NCBI GenBank assembly: GCA_031410915.1
Contig: JANNZY010000217.1
Location: 3,734-67,733 of the forward strand
Reading direction: 5' to 3'
DNA length: 64,000 nucleotides
DNA from: WLMZ01 sp031410915
GTDB lineage: Bacteria > Actinomycetota > Acidimicrobiia > Acidimicrobiales > Ilumatobacteraceae
The position numbers and the translations under genes are program-made. Shown in pieces: positions 57,479 to 64,000 of this stretch. The stretch's first letter is position 1. The number at the start of each line of letters is the position of its first letter. Below the pieces are notes generated by a model. It was not told the DNA's origin. It saw only the letters and a list, made by a program, of their open reading frames with translations, and made no database searches.

Positions 57479-58507
57479 TCAGAGGGTGGCGGCGACGAGT
57501 TCGGCGATCTGCACGGCGTTCAGGGCCGCGCCCTTGCGGAGGTTGTCGTTGCTGACGAACAGCACGAGGCCGCGGCCGCCATCGACGGTGTCGTCCTGGC
57601 GGATGCGGCCGACGTAGCACGGATCCTTGCCGGCGGCATCGAGCGGCGTCGGCACGTTCATCAGCTGCACGCCCTCGGCGCCACGCAGCAGTTCGTTGGC
57701 GCGCTCGACACTGATCGGGCGGGCGAACTCGACGTTCATGCTCAGGCTGTGCCCGGTGAAGACCGGTACCCGCACGCACGTGCCGCTGACCTTGAGGTCG
57801 GGGATGGCGAGGATCTTGCGGCTCTCGTGACGCAGCTTCTGCTCTTCGTCGGTCTCGAACGAGCCATCGTCGACGAGCTTGCCGGCGAAGGGCAACACGT
57901 TGAACGCGATCGGCTTGACGAACTTGCTCGGCGCGGGAATGGCGACAGCCGCGCCGTCGTGGGTGAACTCACGCGCTCGGTCGGCGACTTCGCGGGCCTG
58001 CTTGTCCAGCTCGTCCACGCCAGTGAGCCCGCCGCCGCTGACCGCCTGGTACGTGCTGGCGATGAGCCGCACGAGACCCGCTTCGTCGTGCAGCGGCTTG
58101 AGCACGGGCATCGCCGCCATCGTGGTGCAGTTCGGGTTGGCGATGATTCCCTTGCGAGCGTTGGCGATCTCCGCCCCGTTGACCTCGCTGACGATGAGCG
58201 GCACGTCCGGGTCCATGCGAAACGCGGATGAGTTGTCGATCACGATGACACCGGCCGCGGCGAAGCGCGGGGCGAGCTCTTTCGACGACGTCGCGCCCGA
58301 GGAGAAGAGGGCGATGTCGAGACCCGACGGATCCGCGGTTGCGGCGTCTTCGACAGTGATGTCGACACCCTTCCAGGGCAACGTGGTGCCCGCCGAGCGA
58401 GACGACGCAAAGTAGCGGATCTCGGTGACCGGAAAGTTCCGTTCAGCCAGGATGGCGCGCATCACGCCACCGACCTGTCCGGTTGCTCCAACGACTCCGA
58501 CCTTCAT
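57479..58507 (-). CDS. asd: Aspartate-semialdehyde dehydrogenase
   Basis: Asd reduces aspartyl phosphate to aspartate semialdehyde with NADPH, the branch to Lys/DAP, Thr and Met. The 342-aa protein has the NADP loop VGVVGATGQVGGVM, the active-site Cys127 in NPNCTT, the substrate and catalytic segment SGGGLTGVDEL, and a His in RVPVFTGHS. AAAGGACG lies before the ATG at 58507. Aspartokinase, the preceding step, is encoded 1 kb away on the same strand with a methyltransferase gene between. Confidence 0.96.
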   Translation of the reverse strand: MKVGVVGATGQVGGVMRAILAERNFPVTEIRYFASSRSAGTTLPWKGVDITVEDAATADPSGLDIALFSSGATSSKELAPRFAAAGVIVIDNSSAFRMDPDVPLIVSEVNGAEIANARKGIIANPNCTTMAAMPVLKPLHDEAGLVRLIASTYQAVSGGGLTGVDELDKQAREVADRAREFTHDGAAVAIPAPSKFVKPIAFNVLPFAGKLVDDGSFETDEEQKLRHESRKILAIPDLKVSGTCVRVPVFTGHSLSMNVEFARPISVERANELLRGAEGVQLMNVPTPLDAAGKDPCYVGRIRQDDTVDGGRGLVLFVSNDNLRKGAALNAVQIAELVAATL

Positions 58508-58638
58508 GCCACGTCCTTTGTTCCGGCTGAAATGGTGCGCCACAAGGCTAACGGCGCGCGAAACCGTGGTGGCCGGAATTGTTGCTCCGCTGCGCCAGCG
58601 CGCCGGTCAAGCCGGTTCAGATGCGTCGGCTGGTTCGG

Positions 58639-59475
58639 TCAGAGCCGTTCGGCGACGAGCCACCAGTGGCTGCGGTGCACACCGACGAACGTCCGCAGTT
58701 CGGCGTCGCTGCGGGCCGCCAGCGTGCGCTGCGGCGAGTGGTAGATCACCCGGCTGGCGAACTTCTGCTCCAGGCTGTCGAGATGGCGCGACACGTCGTC
58801 GGGCGACAGGCGGTTGGCCTGCCAGCCAATGCGTGACGCCAACCGGCGACGCGCCAGCCACGGTCCCACACCTGGCACCCGCCACAGCGCGCGAATCAGT
58901 TTGCCGAGCGGCCACAGCAGGATGTCGATGCCGGTCCAGGTGCGGAAGTTGAGCGCCACGTGCCCACCCGGCTTCGTGACCCGGGCGGCCTCGCCCACGA
59001 GCGACAGCGCGTCGGCCCGCTCGCAGTGCTGCAGCGTGATGTAGCTGAACGTGAGATCCGCTTCGTTGTCGGCGATGGCCAGCGTGCGTCCGTCGGCGAC
59101 GTGACATGTGCGCAAGTGCTCGACGACACCGAACTTGGCGACCGTCTGGCGGCAGCGCTCGAGGAACGCTGCGTCGAGGTCGCAGGCGATGACGTGCGCG
59201 AATGCGCGGCTGAATCCGCTGGTCATCCGGCCGATGCCGGACCCGATCTCGACGAGCGTCTGGGTGTGCAGTTCGTCGGTCGGTAGCTGGAACGCAGCGA
59301 GGTAGGCGAAGATCTCCTGGTCGCCGGTGTTGGTGAACTCCGCCAGGTCGAGACTGTCACCGGTCTCGTTGTTGAAGACCCACCCGATCTCGCGCACGAC
59401 GTCGTCGGCCGAGTTCTGGTCCTCGCTGACTCGGCCCGCGGTCCGCCACGGGATCAGTTGCGGGCGGCGGGCCAT
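58639..59475 (-). CDS. Class I SAM-dependent methyltransferase
   Basis: A 278-aa methyltransferase: LVEIGSGIGRMTSGFSRAF is motif I, ACDLDAAFLERC motif II and LTFSYITLQHCE motif IV. The C-terminal 90 residues include LIRALWRVPGVGPWLARR, possibly membrane-associated. ATG 59475 is used. It lies between lysC and asd on the same strand but is not an obvious part of their pathway. Substrate unknown. Confidence 0.82.
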   Translation of the reverse strand: MARRPQLIPWRTAGRVSEDQNSADDVVREIGWVFNNETGDSLDLAEFTNTGDQEIFAYLAAFQLPTDELHTQTLVEIGSGIGRMTSGFSRAFAHVIACDLDAAFLERCRQTVAKFGVVEHLRTCHVADGRTLAIADNEADLTFSYITLQHCERADALSLVGEAARVTKPGGHVALNFRTWTGIDILLWPLGKLIRALWRVPGVGPWLARRRLASRIGWQANRLSPDDVSRHLDSLEQKFASRVIYHSPQRTLAARSDAELRTFVGVHRSHWWLVAERL

Positions 59476-59506
59476 CGGCAGAGTCTCGCAGGTCCGGTCG
59501 AGCCGG

Positions 59507-60757
59507 TCACTTCCGCTCGGGGAGCGGACCACCGTAGGCCTGACCGCTGTCCAACCCGAATGCCGTGTGCAGGCAGCGCGCCGCCTTCTCCAGATCCGAG
59601 GCGGCGCACACGACGCTGATGCGGATCGTGCTGGTCGAGATCATCTCGATGTTGACGCCGTTGTCGGCCAGCACACGGAACATCTTCGCGGCGATGCCGG
59701 GGCTGGTCTTCATGCCGGCCCCGACGATGCTGAGCTTGGCGATGCTGTCATCGTGGGTCACCCCACCGGCGCCGACCTCGGCGGCGACGCGGGCAACGAT
59801 CTGCTCGGCGACGGCCATGTCCGCCTTCGGCATCGTGAAGCTGATGTCGGTCATGCCGTCGCGCCCGGTGTTCTGCACGATCATGTCGACGTTGACGTTG
59901 GCTGCGGCAAGTGGCTCGAACAGCGCGGCGGAGATGCCCGGGCGGTCGGGCACGTTGGACACGGTGACCTTCGCGTCGGACATGTCGGTCACGACGCCGG
60001 AGATGATGGGGTCTTCCAAGCTGGGCTCCTTGTCGCTGACCCACGTGCCCGGCTCCCAGGTGAAGCTGGACCGGACGTGGAGCGGAACGTTGTGGTTGCG
60101 CGCGAACTCGACGCTGCGCAGGGCAAGCACCTTGCTGCCCGCGCCGGCCATCTCGAGCATCTCGTCGAAGTTGACGTGAGCAAGTCGCCGGGCCTGGGGC
60201 ACGATGCGCGGGTCGGCCGTGAACACCCCGGTGACGTCGGTGTAGATCTCGCACTCGTCGGCGTTCAGCGCCTTGGCGAGCGCCGACGCGGTGAGGTCGC
60301 TGGCACCGCGACCGAGGGTGGTGATCTCCTTGTCGGTGCTGACGCCCTGGAAGCCGGCGATCACGCAGACCTGGCCCTGAGCGAGTGCGGCGCGGACGCG
60401 ATCGCCTCTCACCTCGAGGATCTTGGCCTTGCCGTGGGTGGTGTCGGTGATGATGCCGACCTGGCTGCCGGTGAAGCTGATCGCGTCGATGCCGAGGTCG
60501 TTGAGCGCCATGCACACCAGCGCGGCGGACATGCGCTCGCCGGTCGTCAGCAGCATGTCCATCTCTCGCCCGGGACGGGTGGTGGACACCTGTGTGGCAA
60601 GCGCGATCAGGTTGTCCGTCGTCTTGCCCATCGCGCTGACGACGACCACGACGTCGTGGCCGTGGCGCTTGGTGAAGGCGACGTGATCGGCGACGGCGCG
60701 CATGCGATCTGGGTCTGCGACCGAGGTGCCGCCGTACTTCTGGACAATCAGGGCCAC
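59507..60757 (-). CDS. lysC: Aspartokinase
   Basis: Aspartokinase phosphorylates aspartate, the first step toward Lys, Thr and Met. The 416-aa protein starts (GTG) with ALIVQKYGGTSVAD (Lys7 of the KYGG kinase motif). The kinase domain carries TTLGRGASDLTASALAKAL and two ACT domains follow in the C-terminal 160 residues (VSNVPDRPGISAALF and LSIVGAGMKTSPGIAAKMF) for feedback control. Length fits the alpha form; an internal beta start was not examined. Confidence 0.95.
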   Translation of the reverse strand: MALIVQKYGGTSVADPDRMRAVADHVAFTKRHGHDVVVVVSAMGKTTDNLIALATQVSTTRPGREMDMLLTTGERMSAALVCMALNDLGIDAISFTGSQVGIITDTTHGKAKILEVRGDRVRAALAQGQVCVIAGFQGVSTDKEITTLGRGASDLTASALAKALNADECEIYTDVTGVFTADPRIVPQARRLAHVNFDEMLEMAGAGSKVLALRSVEFARNHNVPLHVRSSFTWEPGTWVSDKEPSLEDPIISGVVTDMSDAKVTVSNVPDRPGISAALFEPLAAANVNVDMIVQNTGRDGMTDISFTMPKADMAVAEQIVARVAAEVGAGGVTHDDSIAKLSIVGAGMKTSPGIAAKMFRVLADNGVNIEMISTSTIRISVVCAASDLEKAARCLHTAFGLDSGQAYGGPLPERK

Positions 60758-60784
60758 GGGGTCGAAAGGCTACCGTGGGGCATC

Positions 60785-61975
60785 GTGTTCTCCAGCCGCC
60801 TGGACGAGTCGTATCCAGTCGAGGTGCGTCGGTCGATCACCCCGCTCACCGCAGCCAAGATCAGCGCCAACAGCGCATTCCGGTTCGCGGCTCCCTTCAT
60901 CGCGACGATCGCGGCCGACCTCGACATCAGTCTGGCCACACTCGGCGGCGCGATCGCGGCCGGCGAACTGGTTGGGCTGACCGCGCCACTGCTGACGCGT
61001 ATCGCCGGACGAATGGCCCGGCGCACCGCGATCTCGACCGGCCTGTTCGGCATCGCCTGTGCTGCGGCCGTCTGCGCGACGAGCCACCACGTGGTGCAGT
61101 TCGCGATCGGGTTGATGTTGCTGAACATGTCCAAGATCGTGTTCGACCTCGGGATCATCGCGTGGGTCACCGATCGGGTCGCGTACGGCCAACTCGGGCG
61201 GGTGATCGGGCTGACGGAAACGGCATGGGCCGGCGGGTTGTTCATCGGCGTCGTGCTGATGGGGCTGCTGACCGGCGTGACGTCGTGGCGATGGGGATAC
61301 GGACTCGCGATCGTGGCGATCGTCGGGTTCGCCGCGCTGTTGCGGGTCCGCCTGCCGGCCGATTCGCGCCCCGCGCGCGCTGGCCACGTGGCTCGTGTCC
61401 GTGCGCCCATCGGCGCAGGCTGGTGGGTGATCGCCGGCACGGCCGCGCTCACTGGAGGGGCGCAGGCGTTGTTCGTCACGTTCGGCAAGTGGCTCGAGCA
61501 GGACTTCGACTACAGCGACACCGAGATCGCGATCGTGATCTTCTGCCTCGGCGCGGTCGAGCTGCTGGCCACATCGACGACGGTGCGCTTCGCTGACCAA
61601 TGGGGCAAGCAACGCTCGGCGATGTACGGGGCCGCGGCCATCGTGCCCGCCGGTCTCGGACTGGCCGTGCTTGCCAACCACGCGATCGCCGGCCTGGCGA
61701 TGATCGCGGCGTTCATCGCCGCGTTCGAGTTCGCCATCGTTGTCACGGTGTCGCTCGCCAGCAACCTGGTGCCCGGCACGCCATCAGCGGGACTCGGCTT
61801 CATGGTCGGCGCAGGCACGCTCGGCCGCGCGATCATGGCCACCCCGGCAACAGCCGCGTTCACCCGCTTTGGAATGTGGATGCCCGCCCTTCTCGGCGCG
61901 TCGTGCGCGACCATCACCGTCACATGCCAGTGGCGCTATCGCGCGGCGCGCCGCGCGGCCGGTCAGCCGGCGTAG
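60785..61975 (+). CDS. MFS transporter
   Basis: A 396-aa membrane protein with twelve hydrophobic segments and the MFS arrangement: LTAAKISANSAFRFAAPFI in the first helix, RIAGRMARRTA in the loop between helices 2 and 3, and FADQWGKQRSAMYG in the equivalent loop of the second half. Start GTG 60785. It probably exports or imports a small molecule; no substrate clue. Divergent from lysC; its 3' end overlaps nadE by 13 bases. Confidence 0.85.
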   Translation: MFSSRLDESYPVEVRRSITPLTAAKISANSAFRFAAPFIATIAADLDISLATLGGAIAAGELVGLTAPLLTRIAGRMARRTAISTGLFGIACAAAVCATSHHVVQFAIGLMLLNMSKIVFDLGIIAWVTDRVAYGQLGRVIGLTETAWAGGLFIGVVLMGLLTGVTSWRWGYGLAIVAIVGFAALLRVRLPADSRPARAGHVARVRAPIGAGWWVIAGTAALTGGAQALFVTFGKWLEQDFDYSDTEIAIVIFCLGAVELLATSTTVRFADQWGKQRSAMYGAAAIVPAGLGLAVLANHAIAGLAMIAAFIAAFEFAIVVTVSLASNLVPGTPSAGLGFMVGAGTLGRAIMATPATAAFTRFGMWMPALLGASCATITVTCQWRYRAARRAAGQPA

Positions 61976-63681
61976 CCGTTGGTGATCGGCAGGCGGCGGT
62001 CCTTGCCGAACGCCTTCACGCTGACGCGCACCCCGGGCGGGCACTGCCGGCGCTTGTACTCGTTGATGTCGACGAGTCGGGCGATGCGACGCACCAACGC
62101 TTCGTCATGACCGGCGGCGATGATCTCGGTGGCCGTGCGGTCGTCCTCGATGTACATCTCCAGGATCGGGTCGAGCACCTCGTACGCCGGCAGCGACTGG
62201 TCGTCGCGCTGGTCCGGTCGCAGTTCGGCCGACGGCGGCTTGGTGATCACCGCCTCCGGGATGATCTCGCGCCCGGCGCGTGCGTTGTAGTACCGGCACA
62301 GGTCGTACACGCGAGTCTTAAGCACGTCCTTGATCACGCCGTAGCCCCCGACGCTGTCGCCGTAGATGGTGAAGTAGCCGACTGCCATCTCGCTCTTGTT
62401 GCCGGTCGTCAACACCATCCAACCGAACTTGTTGGAGAGTGCCATCAGCGTCGTGCCACGGATGCGGCTCTGCAAGTTCTCCTCGGTCAGATCGGGCGCA
62501 CGCTCGCCGAACGACGGCGCCAGCATCTGCAGGTACGACGCGAATGCCGGCTCGATGGCGACGGTGCGATAGTCGATGCCGAGGTTCTCGGCCAGCGCGA
62601 GCGCGTCGTCCTTGGAGCCGTCGCTGCTGTAGCGCGACGGCATCGACACGCCGTGCACGTGCTCGGCACCGAGCGCGTCGACGGCGATGCACGCCACGAT
62701 CGTCGAATCGATGCCCCCGGACAGACCGATGACCACATCGGTGAAGTGGTTCTTGCGCACGTAGTCACGGGTCCCGACGACCAAGGCTGCGTAGACCTCG
62801 GCGTCGACGTCCATGAGCGGCGCGAGCCGCACCGGGAGACGATCGATGTGCTCGACGGGATCGTCACTGATCTGCACGAGCGGCAACAGCACGTCGGTCT
62901 CGCGACCACGCGGGTCCAGCAAGCGCTTGCGGTAGACCGGCTCGACGTCGACGTCGACGATGAGCAACTCCTCGACGAACTGCGCGGCGCGAGCGAGCAG
63001 GTTGCCGTCGGCGTCGAACACCATCGACGCGCCGTCGAAGACCAACTCGTCCTGACCGCAGACCTGGTTGACGTAGACCAGCGCGCAGCTCGCGTCGGCG
63101 GCGCGCGTCGCCAGCATCCGCTCGCGTCCGTGCACCTTGCCGCGGTGGTACGGCGACCCGTTGATGTTGATGTTCAACTCCGCGCCGCCGGCCGCCTGCG
63201 TGGCCAGCGGACCGGTCGGGCTCCAGATGTCCTCGCAGATGCTGACACCGACCTTGACGCCACCGATCACGTACAACTCGAGCGGATCGCTCTCGTGACC
63301 GGGCGTGAAGTAGCGAGCCTCGTCGAACACCGCGTAGTTTGGTAGTAGCCGCTTGCGGTACGTGCCTTTGACCTCGCCGTCCGAGCACACTGCGGCGGCG
63401 TTGTAGATGTCGCGATCGCTGTCGACGAAGCCGACCACCGCGACACACCGACGGGTATGGGCAGCGATCGTCGCGAGCACGTCCTTGTTGTCGCTGACGA
63501 AACCGGGCTTCAAAACGAGGTCTTCCGGCGGATAGCCGGTGATGGCCAGTTCCGGGAACGCCACGATGTCGCACCCAGCCGCCTCGGCCTGGTCGTAGCA
63601 GTCGATGATCTTGGCGAAGTTGCCCTTCAGATCGCCCACTGTCGGATTGATCTGCGCCATCGCGATCCGAAGCCGTGCCAC
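61963..63681 (-). CDS. nadE: Glutamine-dependent NAD synthetase
   Basis: NadE makes NAD from deamido-NAD, ATP and glutamine. The 572-aa protein has an N-terminal nitrilase-type glutaminase domain (FPELAITGYPP with catalytic Glu, KRLLPNYAVFDE with Lys, and GVSICEDIW with the nucleophilic Cys). The C-terminal synthetase domain has the ATP pyrophosphatase P-loop GLSGGIDST and TGNKSEMAVGYFT. Start GTG 63681. Size matches the two-domain form. Confidence 0.96.
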   Translation of the reverse strand: MARLRIAMAQINPTVGDLKGNFAKIIDCYDQAEAAGCDIVAFPELAITGYPPEDLVLKPGFVSDNKDVLATIAAHTRRCVAVVGFVDSDRDIYNAAAVCSDGEVKGTYRKRLLPNYAVFDEARYFTPGHESDPLELYVIGGVKVGVSICEDIWSPTGPLATQAAGGAELNININGSPYHRGKVHGRERMLATRAADASCALVYVNQVCGQDELVFDGASMVFDADGNLLARAAQFVEELLIVDVDVEPVYRKRLLDPRGRETDVLLPLVQISDDPVEHIDRLPVRLAPLMDVDAEVYAALVVGTRDYVRKNHFTDVVIGLSGGIDSTIVACIAVDALGAEHVHGVSMPSRYSSDGSKDDALALAENLGIDYRTVAIEPAFASYLQMLAPSFGERAPDLTEENLQSRIRGTTLMALSNKFGWMVLTTGNKSEMAVGYFTIYGDSVGGYGVIKDVLKTRVYDLCRYYNARAGREIIPEAVITKPPSAELRPDQRDDQSLPAYEVLDPILEMYIEDDRTATEIIAAGHDEALVRRIARLVDINEYKRRQCPPGVRVSVKAFGKDRRLPITNGYAG

Positions 63682-64000
63682 AAGGCCAGGCTACAGAACA
63701 CGCTCGCTCCGGCGGCGACGAGAACCGCCGGTGGCTCGGCATCCCAATCGGCTCGACGGCGACGGTCAGCCGGGTCAGCCGCGGGCACGTGCGCGAGGCA
63801 CTCGCACGCCTCGATGATGCCGGGCCTGATTCTGGGGTGAGCGCCGACGACGGGTCGATCGTCCGGAGCGCCTTCGGGCGCGAGACTCAGCTGAGAGTCG
63901 TCAGCAGAGAGTCAACGAGAGTTGAAGTCCCCCCTCGCCCACTGGAAGACCGGGGCCTTGAAGACGGTGGCCGCCGTCGCGGCGCGATCAGCGGTCGCTC
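63682..64000. other. Terminal region, possible start of a truncated gene
   Basis: No complete gene is present. From TTG 63922 a frame reads KSPLAHWKTGALKTVAAVAA to the window end and could be the N-terminus of a plus-strand protein, but 26 codons are too few to judge. An upstream AGAGAGTCAACGAGAG purine stretch may serve as its ribosome site. Confidence 0.3.

Noticed and set aside
59507..60757. Plus-strand open frame antisense to aspartokinase as the N-terminus of the MFS gene
   Set aside because: The frame is open only because of GC-rich codon bias. The antisense strand encodes a complete aspartokinase, and MFS similarity starts at about 60785.

Overview
The window is high-GC bacterial chromosome. 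It carries a WhiB regulator, an acyl-CoA carboxylase with an epsilon-like subunit, crotonyl-CoA carboxylase/reductase, DUF664/DinB and SHOCT proteins, many GTG starts and many 1-4 nt gene overlaps. Together these point to Actinomycetota. A type IV pilus locus plus selA-selB in such a genome suggests an Acidimicrobiia-like lineage (inference; no 16S rRNA is present). All calls rest on reading the sequence; no database search was run.

Layout. 1-2.8 kb: end of a Gln-rich repeat protein, tadA, tRNA-Ser(GGA), an SRP 4.5S RNA and a 5'-3' exonuclease. 2.9-13 kb: type IV pilus locus (coiled-coil protein, pilB, pilC, pilD, pilT, DUF429 protein, a membrane glycosyltransferase-like protein, two tandem pilA genes each with a strong terminator, another coiled-coil protein). 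13-18 kb: rlmI-like methyltransferase, mce, ccr (behind three 61-bp-period hairpin repeats), YciI-like protein and thiolase, together an acyl-CoA/ethylmalonyl-CoA set. 18.1-18.3 kb: a candidate free-standing small RNA with its own promoter and terminator. 18.3-20.8 kb: dnaX-recR. 20.9-25 kb: two paralogous lipoproteins and a CopC-CopD fusion. 25-33 kb: ATP-dependent ligase, carboxylase beta and epsilon subunits, a large membrane protein, a phosphoesterase, an aminotransferase and a CoA-transferase. 33-40.6 kb: small helical protein, second CoA-transferase, cold-shock protein, Nudix, dut, selA-selB, alpha/beta hydrolase. 40.6-45.8 kb: whiB, methyltransferase, long NfeD-type protein, a pair of ArsA/Get3-like ATPases, a receiver-domain protein.

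45.8-51.6 kb is the accessory segment. Directly after tRNA-Pro(CGG) come two visibly decayed genes, a co-directional three-gene set of unrecognised proteins ending in a membrane protein, duplicated recombinase-type helix-turn-helix sequences, and a 465-aa orphan. This is the best place to look for an undescribed system.

51.7-64 kb returns to housekeeping: DUF664 protein, a Crp/Fnr regulator diverging across a perfect TGTGA-N6-TCACA site from a duplicated-domain protein, transglutaminase-like protein, small membrane proteins, MazG-like protein, a 118-bp tandem repeat, asd, methyltransferase, aspartokinase, MFS transporter and glutamine-dependent NAD synthetase. The asd and aspartokinase genes give the first two committed steps of aspartate-family amino-acid synthesis.
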